A DNA stretch of 64,000 nucleotides from Cinclus cinclus (Eukaryota > Chordata > Aves > Passeriformes > Cinclidae), in assembly GCF_963662255.1 (NCBI RefSeq), contig NC_085050.1, positions 5,279,194 to 5,343,193 of the forward strand, in the 5' to 3' direction. Below the pieces are notes generated by a model. That model had not been told where the DNA came from. It did no database searches and worked only from the letters and a program-made list of their open reading frames with translations. Below are positions 28,686 to 41,185 of the stretch, one piece after another; positions within the stretch are counted from its first letter, which is position 1; each line of letters opens with the position of its first letter. Made by a program: the position numbers and the translations under genes.

Positions 28686-31600
28686 CCAGACTTGTGTTCC
28701 CTCTGTGCCCAGATGGGAGGTGATGCTCCCAGTTCCTTAACTGGGGATTTTTCCATTGAGGAAATCCACATGCTTGTGTCCACAGCTCAGTTCCCAGACT
28801 TTGACCAAGTGGTGTCACAGGTAGGTGGGAAGGTGGGAATGATGCCCTGCAAAAATTCCAGCAGTTCAAAGCTCACTGGTGTAGCTGAGGGAATACAAAC
28901 TTGTGAGGAAAAGAGAATTATAGAAATATTTCCCAGTGACAAATTGTTATATTTAAATATCATCATTTCTCCTGTGACCAGGATCTGCTTCCACAATACC
29001 CTGAGGTCAATCTCCAGGGCATCCTGCTGAGTGCAGTGTGAGCGTGGGCCTGGAAAACATCCCTGTAGCCCAATTTATCTCATAGGGGACAAACTTTTTC
29101 TGAGGAGGAGTGTAAGAACAAGGCAGCAAAATATTCACATCTCTTTGTCCTTCCTGCAGTCTGTGATCCAGAATTAACTCTTAAGATGGTTTCAGTGATT
29201 TCTGAATCACTAAAATTGTCCTGCTTCCCCCTCTGGCCCAACTAGCTTTTAGCATCCATGACCTCCTATAGCAACAACTTACATGGCTCAGCTCTGTACC
29301 CTGCAAAGAAACCCCTCTATTTCTTGTTCTGAGCCTGTCACCAGCCAGCTTCATTCAGTACCACTGGTCCTTGCCTTGGAAGAGACATCACACAACCCAT
29401 CCCCACCCACTCCCTCAGTGCCACTGGTGGGCTCTTCAACCTCTGCCCACCCCTCCTGCTCTTCTGAGCCCCTGAGAAGGACCAAAGCTCCAAACAATTC
29501 CCAAGAGGTAAATGCTCTGTGGATTTACCTAAGGGCATGATCTCTGTTCTGTCCTGCTCCCCTTTCACCACCATCCCTGACCTGATTTGCTGGTTTGAGT
29601 GGCACTGAGCTTACCTTTCCACTGGGCTGTGGTCATTTAAAGGTCTTGTTCCAGAGCTCAGAGTCCAGTGCTTTAGATGGGAAAATAGGATGCAATTAGG
29701 AAATGAAGTTCTCCATGTTTTCAAAACCCCATCACTTCACAGCTGAATTCTTTCTTCCACTCTAATGCTCAATGAGTCTCATAAAAACTTTTTTCCACTT
29801 CATTAAGTCAGACATTATCCTTCATGCCCTGGTTCAATTTTCTTTTGCCTGTAAATATCACCACTTCATGATTCACAATTTTCCCAGCTGAAGATTTCCA
29901 GAACCCCACATATCCCAACCCCTATCCCTGTAAAGACCATCTCTGACCTCTCTGTAACTCGCCATGCACTTACCCCTCCTGCATGTCACCTCTCAGACAT
30001 GTACTTTTTCACACAAGGAGCTTCCTTCTTAACTCAGGATTATTACATTTCCTTAAAAGCCCCCACCATGAGGGACTATATATCGAAAACCTTTCAGAAT
30101 TCCAAGCAGCCTACACCACCAAGGTGTTTCTTTTGCACATGCTGACTTCTTCCAAGCTTTCCCATACAACTGTGAAGCTGGGCTTCATTTTCTGAAAAGC
30201 AGTAGTGACCTTGTGCTTGGGTGTAATTGTGCATTCATGCACCTATTCATCCTTCAAAATCCCCAGCTCCATCCCATGTTATGTTTATTTGCTGAATTTA
30301 GTGGTTTCCTTTCTTTCAAGTTAAAAACAAAAAAAAAAAATAAAACAAAATTAAGAGAAGACTCAAGCTGTCTAGGAAAAAAAAATAAAGAAGGAAAGCT
30401 CTTCCTCACTGGAGCTGGGAGTCACTCACTGATACTTGAAGCTCTCCTGCTCCTCCAGCACTGAGAACAAGCAGGGTTTTTTGGACATCCTCTCATGTAG
30501 CCCCCTGGGCCAGAACTGCTAAAAGCCTGTAGGATGTCTTAAGTATCTCAGTCCTAATGAAAATTCCTTGGACAACATTCCACATCCTGGTAACACCCCA
30601 TAAAAATAAAATTTAAAAATCTAGTCTCCAGCTCCCCCATAATTGACAGGAAACAGGATAATCTGTGCCATTCTTCCTCACAGCTCCATGGAGGATGTCA
30701 TCAGAATGGATGAGCTCCTGTGGAACAGTTGGATTTCAATGCAGCCACACTTCCTGGCAGAAAGAATTGTTCAGGCTGTTCTCCTCCCAGCATGTTCCAC
30801 ACAGACAGCTCAGGGACACCATCTGGAAAACCACAGGGACGCAGAGCGTGGTCACACGGGAGCCAGGCTCCAGAACCCGCCTCTGCAAGGGCCATTCCCT
30901 GCTCCACAGCCATCTTCCATCTCACCTCCCACGCCTGCTGGTGTCCTCACACCTCTGGTACCTCTACAAGATCTGGAAACTGCCCTCTGACCCCACCTCG
31001 GGTTGGCCCCTAACCAGTTTAAACACTTGACTATCACCCAGTGAACCCCAGGCTTTCCCAGGACAGCATGCAGGATTAGCATAGGCTCGTATGACATGAA
31101 CAGCAAAAAATCAGGTTTGATGAAAAATAAATGTTGTAGAAAAAATGTTAAAAAATGTTGAATTTTAAAGTTTTAAACATCCTTTAAACATCCGTCTTCA
31201 GGTTTAAAAAAAAAAAAAAACCACTGTCAATTTTTTGTTCACAGGCAGATGAGAATTCTGGATTAATTATTTGGGTTTTTTTAGATACAACACTGAGACA
31301 AGAAGGTTTTGAAGTCACACCATCCTGCAAAGAATGACTGTTCCCACACAGTCATTAAGTTTGTATCGGCATTAGAATGACTCTAATTAAAGCAGATCAT
31401 TACTCACACTTCTCTGTGAGCACACACCACTCTCAAACTTTGAGCAGAATTAGGACACGGTTATTAGAATTCCTCTTTGCAGCTTCTCTGTGCTCCTCAA
31501 GTACTATCTCAGCCACCAGCCTGGGTTAAAAGGTCTTCTCAAGTGGAAAAACTCACAGCAGGCTCCTTAATGCAGGATACATCCAGGAGTATGACAGTGC

Positions 31601-33009
31601 ACAAAAACAGCAGACAGATGTGCCCACACTCACAAAACACTAGAGAAGCTCTCTTTTGTCATATTTTTTTTAACTTTTTATCAACACAAAAGCTGAGGGA
31701 CTGGAAATAAAGCTGTCTTTATTTGACATCCATTACTCCAGCAATAAAAACAAGGGATGATGGATTCTTGAAACTTCAGGTTTGAACCTTGAACTCTAAT
31801 TCAGGGTACAGACAACAGGATCCTGCTGTTCCTCATCCCTTTTAAGAATCCCAGGCTGAGTCCCTGGAAGCTCATCCACAGTCCCTCTCACAGCCAAGCA
31901 GCCTGGGGTGGATATCTGGACCCTTTTGCCTCTGACTGAGAAGCCAAACCTTATCCAAAATGTGCTAAATTAAGTTAACTAGTAAGTGCTGCTCTCAAAC
32001 AGCCTGGAGATTTGTTAACACAGGAAAGCAGGGGATACCATCTTACTCTCTCCGTGGAAATTTTTGGGACAAAGCAGGATATGCCATCTTTCCCAGGGAT
32101 TCACTTCCTCAGCTTAAGATGTTGGAACTCCTAAATACTCCTGTGAGCTGCAGCAGCCCATGTGGTTACACTGCTGGGAGAGCCCAAAGACTTTCTACAT
32201 CATCAGTCTTTCCTGTAAGAGCCCTCTTAAACCAAAGGGATAAATGCCCAGTTGCACCATGATGTGGGATCTTCCCAGATTTCCTGGGGATATCAGGTGC
32301 CTTAGGGTTTGCACTGTTCTTTTTTGGATATTATAGTTTTACTTCCTTTCAAAAAGCTGATGGGCTGGATTCTGCTCTGAGGCTGCCTGAGCAAAGCAAC
32401 TCCACCTTCTATGTTCCTTTTTAATATCCAGAAAGTTGGAACTAATTTATTCAATAGAAATATCCCAAAGCTAAAGGTTAATTTCATCAGTAAAAGGAGT
32501 ATTTTGACGGCAAGGTAGGGGGAAAAATGCTCTGCAATCTCAAGGCTGACTTCACTTTAAAATCTTAGAGGAATGATGAAAACTGGAAATATATTTCTTG
32601 TAATACATTTGCTGCCAGGCTCTGCTGAATCAGGTACAAACCAGCCCATGGCAGCAGGGAACAGCACCTGTCCCAGGATCTCACACACCTTTCCCTTCTC
32701 CTCCCCACGAGAAAACTACAACAGCTCCGTGATTGTTGAACAGCGTGAGCAATTTGCTGAACTGCGCAAGGCTGTGGGTGGTGATGAAGGAGGGGGAGAA
32801 TGCCTGGGAACGCTTCCACGGCTACAGCACTCGAGGAGGCCGTGCAGAGAGTGACCCTCGCAATGACTTTCCTTGTCTCTCTCCCTCTCTTCAACTTTCC
32901 CTTTGGAAGGACAGCATTCCTCAGGGCGCCACTTCTTTCCACCCCCAAACCAGCGCAGAACGACTCCTACAGCCTGTCTGAGAGCACAGCGAGACGCGGT
33001 ATCTTACCT

Positions 33010-33200
33010 TGGGAACTGCCGGCTGGAGCAGCTGTGGAATCCTCATCCACAGCCGGCACAGCGGTTTGGGATCAGCCCGGCAGGCTCCTCCACAGCCACA
33101 GAAAGTCTCTGGCAGCCGCTGCCTGCTCCGGGGAGAGAGCGGAGACCGGAGCGACATCGCAGCACTGAAACTCGAGGCGAAGTTAAACCCGCGCTGCAAA
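33010..33200 (-). other. Candidate non-coding first exon of GPCR gene (A)
   Basis: On the - strand, GC-rich sequence ends in GGCAGTTCCCAAG followed by GTAAGATACC, a near-consensus donor, at 33009/33010. The 5' boundary is a guess. Exon 27654-27917 needs an upstream exon if its acceptor is real. Confidence 0.35.
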
Positions 33201-33240
33201 CACTGGGTGCTCACTGGCGTTAGGAACTGAGCCGGGGTGC

Positions 33241-33470
33241 CAAAACCCAAATTCTGGGGAGGCAAAATCCTCACCCTTTGGGGAGCAAAACTCCCAACCC
33301 CGGGGGTACAAAAAGCACCAAACCCCGGGGCGAAAAAAACCCCAAACCCTTGAGTACAAAGCGGGGCTCGCATCTACCCTTCCCGGGGTCAAACTCTCCA
33401 AACCTCTGGGGACAAAAGCGCCAACCCCAGGGCAGCAAAACCCCGGCCCAGGTAGGGCAAAAAGCCGAGG
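33241..33470 (+). repeat. 23-bp GC-rich minisatellite, about 9 copies
   Basis: Units begin CAAAA and contain CCAAACCCCGGGG. Unit starts are at about 33241, 33263, 33286, 33309, 33332, 33357, 33390, 33413, 33436 and 33458, a period of 22-25 with one longer unit. It lies inside the CpG island. Confidence 0.8.
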
Positions 33471-33717
33471 ATGCTGCGGAGCGCATCTGCATCCGCCCGG
33501 GGCAGCGGGGATCATCCCAGGGAGAAGCTGGGAGGAAGAGGGGGGAACCCTTCCCGAGGGGGAGACAGTGTTTGAGGGGGTTGTCCTTTGGGCAGAAGGT
33601 TCAGGACGTGCCTCTGGGGAGCCTGTGATAGAGGGGATCCCAGCCGGAGCGGGGAGCAGCAGGGGCAGCCCTGCTCTTGGGGAGCCGTGCCCGGGGAAGG
33701 GGTGTCAGGATCGGCCT

Positions 33718-33784
33718 GGGGATGGGGATGGGGACGGGGATGGGGATGGGGATGAGGATGGGGATGGGGATGAGGATGGGGATT
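33718..33784 (+). repeat. (GGGGAT)n array
   Basis: About eleven GGGGAT or GAGGAT/GGGGAC hexamers, close to the candidate donor at 33801. Runs of four G make quadruplex formation plausible. Confidence 0.9.
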
Positions 33785-33801
33785 CGGCCGGCAGCACTTA
33801 C

Positions 33802-33960
33802 CGAGGCAGGCGGAGGAGCCGCCCCCTTCTCTCCCCCGCACCGCCCGCTGCTCCCTGCTCCAGCCGGGAAACCTTCCTTCCCTCCGGGAAACCTTCCTTT
33901 CCTCCGGGAACGGGGCTCCGCGTGCAAACGATGCTCTCCTTCCCCCTGCTTTCAAACCAG
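33802..33960 (-). other. Candidate non-coding first exon of GPCR gene (B)
   Basis: On the - strand, CCGCCTGCCTCG is followed by GTAAGTGCTG, a consensus donor, at about 33801/33802. It could be an alternative first exon. The 5' boundary is a guess. Confidence 0.3.
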
Positions 33961-34086
33961 CCCTTCCAACTCCCCTCGGCAGCTCAGACACGCGGCGACC
34001 CGATGCATGAAAACAGCAATAAAAAATAAGAGGCGTTCCGTGGGTTCGGCTCCTCTGTTGCCAGAGAGGGTGTTTCGTTCACAAAC

Positions 34087-34120
34087 TAAACCGAAAAATC
34101 CGAAAAATCCGAAAAATCTC
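34087..34120 (+). repeat. CCGAAAAAT 9-mer, three copies
   Basis: Three direct copies of CCGAAAAAT within the CpG island. Small local duplication. Confidence 0.75.
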
Positions 34121-34910
34121 GGGCTGGAAGAGGAACCTGTGGCTCGAGGTTGGTGAGACGTCACCTGCCCAGCCCCTCTCTGCCTTGTCCCGGGTCTGGG
34201 CGGGCTGGGAGGGGTGGGATGGTGGGTACTGGGTTTTGGAAACTGGGCAGTGGGTTCTTTAGGCATGTCGGTGGGAGAGCCTGGCTGAACTGGTGCCTGG
34301 AAAGGAGAAATCCTCTTCCCAGCTGCAGCTCCGCGCTCGGGAGCCGCCGGCGCCTCTCGGGCTCCTCGGGGACCCGCTCAGCCGGCAGAAAACGAACACG
34401 GCAAGAAAAGGTGTGAAAATCGGGTTCTGCGAGTGCTGGGGTGAGGGTCACACACGAAGATGGGCATGTGTAACCCTCGGCCATAGCTCCTGTCCTAAAA
34501 CAACCCCCACATCACGCCCAAAGCTCTTCACACTGGATCGCTGCTCATCGCCATGTTAGTCTCCTGTCTTTCCCTTTTGCTTTCCAAAGATTATCGCTAA
34601 GGTTTTGACCACTGGCTTCAGCCAACACCAAAAATGACACCTGAGAATTTTTTTCAGTGGGTGTGGGGAGGAAATCTCTTGATCAGGGTTAGTGGACAGT
34701 AAAGAAACTCAGATTTCCTGTCCTCTCCCTGGAGTAGCTCAGCTCCTGGCTGGCAGCCGGTCTCTCAGGTTTCAGACTTGACTTTGACATCAACAACCAA
34801 GATTGAAGAGCGCGTTAGGATTGTTTTGTGTCATATTTATTGCTCCAGAAATAGAGTATTGCCCTTTCAACATAAAAAGTCTACTTTAAATTATGGGGTT
34901 TCCACTCCAG

Positions 34911-34994
34911 GAAGGGAAGGAGGGAAAAAAAAAGTGAGAAAACGAAAGAGCAAAAGAAAGAAAGAGATAGAGGGAGAAAGAGAGGAAGAAGAAT
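34911..34994 (+). repeat. Polypurine (GA-rich) tract
   Basis: About 84 bases of almost pure purine with only a handful of pyrimidines. It could adopt triplex structure. No gene association is seen. Confidence 0.75.
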
Positions 34995-35149
34995 TGTGTC
35001 ACAGCCAAACACAACCTCATCCCTGTATTTTCCTTTAATAAGAACAAAATATTTTCTATAAAGCAGAAGAAATAAGCAATGTGTGAATTCAGTTTTCTGT
35101 GAATTTAGATTGATTCCATTACTGTAGTCAACATATACCTCCATGTGTT

Positions 35150-35650
35150 TCTGAAAAAATCAGCTTTGACAATTTTGATGTAAATATTTTAAATCAATAT
35201 TTTAAAAGTTTTCTTCTAATTTACATTTAATTTTATAGTTTTTAATAAAACTTCAGATTTGAGCAAAATATTTTATTTCTGATCAAAAGGAGCAATTTTC
35301 AAACCTGAATAAAAGGTTCACCAGCCTCTTTGCAAGCTGAGCTCTTGAAGGCACTTTCAGATCTCCTTCCTCACTCCATTAATGTCACTGAGCCAAACAG
35401 GAGCATCTGACCAGGGAAAATAAGCAAAGGGGTAGAATTTATTTAAAAGCTTGTACCAAGCTCTTTTATTTCTCCATTTGCTGAAAAATAAACATCAACA
35501 AATAGAATTAAATTGTATATATTATACACATATTTTATATTAATTGTGGTTTTGTGCCATATTAATATAACAAAAGCATAATAAATGCATTAAATTTAAA
35601 TTTAGGAAAAAAAACTTGCAATTTTTAATAATGTCTAGTTTATTTGGAGG
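35150..35650. other. AT-rich gene-free stretch
   Basis: Long runs of A/T with many TTTAAAT- and TATATTAT-type words. No exon or known repeat was recognised. Confidence 0.6.
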
Positions 35651-35687
35651 GGTTTTTTGACAGAACCTTCATAAAACTTAATTTTTA

Positions 35688-35800
35688 TAGAATCTCAGAA
35701 GGTACTTTTCAAGGTCAGGTGGTTCCAATCCCCCTGCCATGGTCAGGGACCCTCCCAGTCCTTTTTGTCTGGGCTGTTCTTGCTCTGTTCTTTCCTCAGC
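35688..35800 (-). mobile_element. CR1 LINE fragment, inverted
   Basis: AGAATCTCAGAAGGTACTTT, then GGTGGTTCCAATCCCC, then TGCCATGGTCAGGGACC reads as a reverse-complement CR1 tail (the sense-strand equivalent of GGTCCCTGACCATGGCAG). Moderately degenerate. Confidence 0.6.
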
Positions 35801-38800
35801 CTGGATTGAGAATGAGGTTGCTTCCCCCACGTTCAGCACCAACACCTGGTCTTGCCAAAACCTCCTTCTCCTCCTTTTTTTCCCTCGAATTCATAGGACA
35901 AAAACAGTCCAAAATCCCCAAAGGAAGCTGCCTCTTTCCCTAATTAGTGTTAATTGTCCATTCCTGGGGGGTGGGGAGGGTCAGTCCTCCTGCCTGTGGT
36001 ACCAGAGGATCACAGAGCTGGGTCCTGCCTTTCCTTTGGCTGGCCTCTTCTTTGTCCTCCTGGATTCCAGGCAGGCTGTCAGACTCCAGTAATTGAGTTT
36101 TTATGGAGCAGAGAATAATAGCAAAGGCCTGCAGCTCCTCCAAAGCACCAATCTCAAAAGAAATGACAAAAGAGAGAGATAACAGCAAGAAGAGGTGGTC
36201 TGGACAGAGTGCTGCAAATGTGTCAGCCACTCATATTAATGTAATCTGTGATCAATTCACCAGTCAGCATGTTACAAACCACCACAAAAAGAGAAAAATC
36301 TGACAAAATTTAATGTTTACTGGAAATTCAAGGATATTGTCAAGCAGGAATTCCTGGGATGTTGTCTCATGTGTTGCTGGGGCTCTGGTTTTGCAATATA
36401 TTTTCAATGTTACCTGGAAAGGGATGAATGAGGTAAACGGAGTTTATTTAGCTTTCAGATCTTTACAACAAGGAGGGTAATAGGAAATGTAGGTTTCAGA
36501 GCCTTTTGCATGTCAAAAGCAGCTTGCTCTTAAAAAATTTGAGAAGCAGTAAAGCCGTTTATGCCAACACCGAGGTACAGATCCTTAAACTGGCAAATAA
36601 GGTTGTTCAGGGGCTGGAATACTCAGGAATGGTTTGAGGCTTCTTTTACACTTGGTAAAGTGTAAAGAATTATTAAATCCCTTGGGAAGGATGGAAGGAG
36701 CTCAGACCAATGCCTTATGTGTTGCCAAGTAGAAGGATACAAGGAAACCTGCTGGGTTTCAGTCCTTGTGGTTCAGCAGTGGAGATGCTGCTGTGGCAGA
36801 TGATAACCCCACCATGCACAGAGGTTAATAAAATGCACAGGGAATAATGGATGAAAAAGGCCTGTAAATCACATGGCATTGGGCAAACAGGGCCACAGGA
36901 ATGGCAGTTTTGGTGTTTGCCTTTGCCTCTTGAGGGGAAGCTGTCCTGGTAACATTGCCTCCTCTCCAGACCCTTCTTTAAGGCAGCAGCATGAGAAGGA
37001 AGGAAGCAGCATTTGCTTTCCTGTCTGTCTTGATTTAGCCAGGTGTGAAACTGTACAAACAGCTGTCTGAACTGTTAAAGGACTCTTTCCTAAGCCTGCT
37101 GACTGACATGCTTTCTGAGCAGAAACCTCTGGAGGTGCTTGCTAACCACTTGTGTGTCAGCCCCAGGGCCCAGAGGCAGCTGCCTGTGAGATGTGCTCTG
37201 TGCCAGGCTGATCCCTGTGGAATGCTGCAGGCACAGCCCAGGCAGAGGAGCTGCCTGGACACACAGTTCCTGCTGTGCTCCAGGGTGCTTTTTCAATATC
37301 CTGTGTGCTGCAGCATCTGTGGCATTTCTTTTGCTTGATGAATTCTACCTGACAATTTCTCTCTCCATCTTCCTTAATCAGGCCCCATACATTTATATTT
37401 TCTTTTTCAGGTGGGATTTGTAATCTTTCTATTTTGACATAATCACTCCTCAAATGAGGGATTGCTCCTGTTGCTTGTGGCAGGCTCAGCTGTTCTGTGC
37501 TGCTTCTACTTACCCCTCACACCCCAAAAGTGTTCTCTTCTTTCCAATGGATATGTAGGGGGTATACATCCCTGATTTTTTTCTGTCTTAACAGTATGCA
37601 GTTTATAATCTGGCAATTAATAGTACAGGTATTCACTCTAGCTTCCAGCAATATGCTTCCAGTTTATGCTGATACAAGTTTAAGACTGCAAATATCTCTA
37701 TGTCTCTGGGTGTGCCTCAGGTAAACCGCTGAACTGTGTCACACTGCTGAAAAATCAGGATCCTCCCCAATATCAAGGGAACTTGATAGAACAAGAATTT
37801 GATTGAACAAGAGAGACCCAAAACATTCTTGGTGAAATCCATGGGAATAACTGGAGCCTGAGATCGCTTATTAAACATTTGTTATCATCACAGCCATTAA
37901 TTCAAGGCAGTGAGATGCATATATAGTTATAGAATCATATAAAAAATAAAAGAAAAACAATCCTCAAAATTTAAACTGGCTCATGAGAACAGGTGTTTGT
38001 ACATACCAGGAATTGTGTATGGATACGATCAGTGGTACTGGTCTTAAGGGCAATTTTGGGTCATTGGGTCAATCCCACTTGGAGAGGAAGAAGAGCAACC
38101 ACACTTTAAATTTTCAAAACTCAAACACTAAAATGCTGTTGGCACCTCCCAGCCAGGTGTGGATTCAGCCCAGTCTTTCCTGGTGTTGAGGATGCAGATG
38201 TGACCCCTGGCACAGAGCAGTGGCCAGCTGTGACAGAGACCAGGACAATGCAGAGGGATGGTCTGCAGGGCACTGCTGAGGAACAGCCTGTGACTCCTTT
38301 GAAGACGCTTGATGATGAAAATGAGTTCCAGAATCTTTTTTATGTCACCTCCATGAGTTTCCCATTGGTACAAACCAACCACGTGTGTTGGCCAGAGGGA
38401 CCTCTGGTCACTGTCCCCGGAACTCTGCTGACAACCTCTTAACAGCAGGGCTGTAGGTACTGAACTGAGTTAATTGGTATGTGAAGTTTTGTGCCCAAAT
38501 TTTGCTCTGTCATGTATTTTCCCTTGAGACAAAGAAGAGTTTGAGGCTCTTAAGCTCTAAAAGCACATTCGGACAAAGAGATGGCCCAGCTCTGCCTTGA
38601 GACTTGCAAGAGCAACAACTCCTTCAAGTGCTCTTGAATGTTTGAGTTGTTCTTTGAAGCTTCACTTCAGCCACACTCTGGTGTCACTCCACATAGGAGT
38701 GAGCAATTCCAGCTGAACCTTCATCCTGCCTGGGGAGGCCTTGGGCATTTCATCCCACAGAGGGATAATAGAGCTGTTACTGCCAGATCACTGTACTCTC

Positions 38801-40689
38801 ACAAGGGCTGATAATCCAAGAGACACATCCTGTAATTCAGGTAGAGCTATGGCAGGGAACTGTCCCTGAGTTTACCTGAAAGCAATAATGATTTTTGCTG
38901 TAGGACCAGCTGCCAGACATCAGGAGACTCTTTGGGAACTCTGGATAGCTTGCACTGGAGTGTGCACACATCTGCTACGTATTCCCATGGAACTGCTTGC
39001 TCACATCTCTGAAGTGGCTTGTTTATCTCCCTGTAGCTGTTGGGCAGATGACTTTTATTTGTGTGGGAGATCTCCCCAGAACTTTGATGGCACTCCTAAG
39101 CAAAATGTTTTTCCCTGCTCAGGGCATGTCCCAGCTATCAGATGGTCAGGGTTCCACCATGGCCATGCTCCTTGCCATGTTTACACCACAGCACTTTCAC
39201 CTGAGGATCGCCGTGTTGTGCAAACAGAAACCCTTTGTTCAGAAGGAACCTTGGTGTTTTTACCCTTAAACTGAAACCCAGTGAGTAACATTTCCCAAAG
39301 TGCTTTCTAATTATGGGTTCCTCTACTCCTAAGCAACCAGATTGGGCTGGGCTTGCAGCAGGGTTGTACAGCTGAGCTTGGTGTGTGCTTTGGGTTCTCA
39401 GAGACCATCTGAAAATTCAAGCCCAAGAGGTATGAAAACACTCCAGATGAGTCATCAGAAACGAGTGGACATTTTTTAAGCTTTCACTGCCTGCCAAAAG
39501 CTGCACAATGACTCAATGTCTTGGTCTGAAGCAGAACCTCTGGTTGTGTGTGTTATCTATTTGACCATGTTGGATGTGAGGGATAGAGAAAATTATAAAT
39601 CTAGTCAGAAATCCCACTGAGTGGACACCAGAGATCTGTTGCAGAGACCACCAAGGGGAGTTGCAATAGCTTTTGTTGATCTTGGAAAAAAGACACTATT
39701 GATACACAAAACAGTGTCCTGAGAGGGAGGAGAGCACTAAGCACCTACAGACAAAACCACTGGAGGAAAAAACTCAGGATATCCTACATGCTGTATCAGG
39801 GCACAGAATCTATTTGAATAGCTGCCATATTTTAATTGCTTCCAACAATCCTGTTTCTTGGCTCTGTTGTGTATTTCTAGCAACAGTGCTGAAATTATTG
39901 TATAACTCTGAGAAAAAAGAAGAGAAATTTATCATCAAAACCACTCGTCAGGCTGAAATAAGTTGCCAAAGAAAATTTTCTTTTTCCTTTTTATTGTTCT
40001 CATGACAAGCTGGACAGAGGCTCTTTTCTCTTGTGCTACAAAATCTAATTATATACATACATAAAAAAAGAGACAGCACTAACCATTTGTCTCACATGAC
40101 TCACCACTCTTTGCAAATGTCATAAATGCTGGCAAGCAAACTGCAATCACAGAGCACATTAGTGTCTCACAAGGCAGCCTGGCTTGATTACAGGCTAGCT
40201 AGGATTAGGCTGAGTAATTGGGAGAAGATGGGAGGAAGATTTCACTGGACATCTGGGATTACTGTGTGCTGGAGGCATAGCAGGAGACAAACCACTGAAA
40301 ACAATTCAGTGCCTTCAATGGCAATCCTTCTTGCAGGTTGATACTATTTGTACAGCCCGGAAGAGATGAAGGAACAGAGCCTTTATTTTAAACAAAGGGC
40401 TGTAAAAACCTGTTATTCATTTATCATTTATGCCTCCTGTTTTAAAGAAAAAAAAAAAAAAGAGATCCATCTCTAGAATACATCTTCATGGTCACCTCCT
40501 GTGCAGGAGCAAGGCTGGTGCCTGAAAGCCCTGCCCTGGACCAGGTGGTGTGAAGGGGATTTCTTCTACACCCCGGGGGCCCCTGGACACCCTCAGGTGT
40601 CCTCAGGGTGCACAGTAAATGCATTTTACTTCCTCACAAACCCCACTGGAAGACCATGGTCCCTCTGGGTTCTACAGCCCCTTTTCCAC

Positions 40690-41185
40690 TCTGCCCTAGG
40701 GCTACACCAGGTCTTGAGACCCCACCTGCAGAGCTGTGTCCAGCTCTGGCACCTCCAGCAGGACATGGAGCTGTTGGAGTGAGTTCAGAGGAGGCCATGG
40801 AGATGCTCAGAGGCCTGGAGCATCTCTGCTGTGGATCCAGGCTGGGAAAGCTGGGGGTGATCACCTGGAGAAAAAGCTCTGGGAAGACCTTAAATCTTCC
40901 TGTGCCTAAAGGGCTACAAGGGAGCTGGAGATGGTCTTTTGGTAAGACATGGAGTGACAGGACAAGGGGAAATGGCTTCAGACTGACAGAGGGCAGGGTT
41001 AGATTGGATCTTGGAAGAAATTCTTCACTGTGAGGGTGATGAGGCCCTGGAACAGGTTTACTGGAAAAGCTGTGCCTGTCCCAACCCTGGAAGTGTTCAA
41101 GACTGGGTTGGATGATGCTCTGAGCAACCTGGTTTAGTGGAAGGTGTCCCTGCCCACGACCCAGACTATTTTATGGTTCTGTCAG
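40690..41185 (+). mobile_element. CR1 LINE fragment, about 0.5 kb
   Basis: The longest CR1 in the window. It includes GAGACCCCACCTGCAGAGCT, GTGTCCAGCTCTGG, AGGCCTGGAGCATCTCTGCT, TTCTTCACTGTGAGGGTGAT and TGAGCAACCTGGTTTAGTGG, and ends TTTATGGTTCTGTCAGG. No intact reverse transcriptase frame. Confidence 0.92.

Larger units (their letters stand above)
27918..33009 (-). other. Probable GPCR 5' intron
   Basis: Interval between the acceptor before coding exon 1 and the nearest candidate non-coding donor at 33009. It holds CR1 tails near 28.34 and 28.62 kb and A-rich runs. No coding exon is seen. Confidence 0.4.
32900..34450. promoter_or_regulatory. CpG-rich island, candidate promoter of the - strand GPCR gene
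   Basis: CG dinucleotides become dense here, and GC content is visibly far above the flanks, which are CpG-poor. GGGCGG-type GC boxes and a near-CRE (AGACGTCA, 34156-34163) are present. Strong - strand donors lie within it at 33009 and 33801. No coding sequence is supported. It could also drive a + strand non-coding RNA. Confidence 0.6.

Noticed and set aside
32921..33373. 150-codon - strand frame with repeated FAPGFG-type residues
   Set aside because: The repeats come from the 23-bp minisatellite. 23 is not a multiple of 3, so the register changes each unit, which is not expected of a coding repeat.
33512..34156. Several overlapping 100-160 codon frames in the CpG island
   Set aside because: Low stop-codon frequency in GC-rich DNA. 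The core is the GGGGAT array, and no frame has domain-like sequence.
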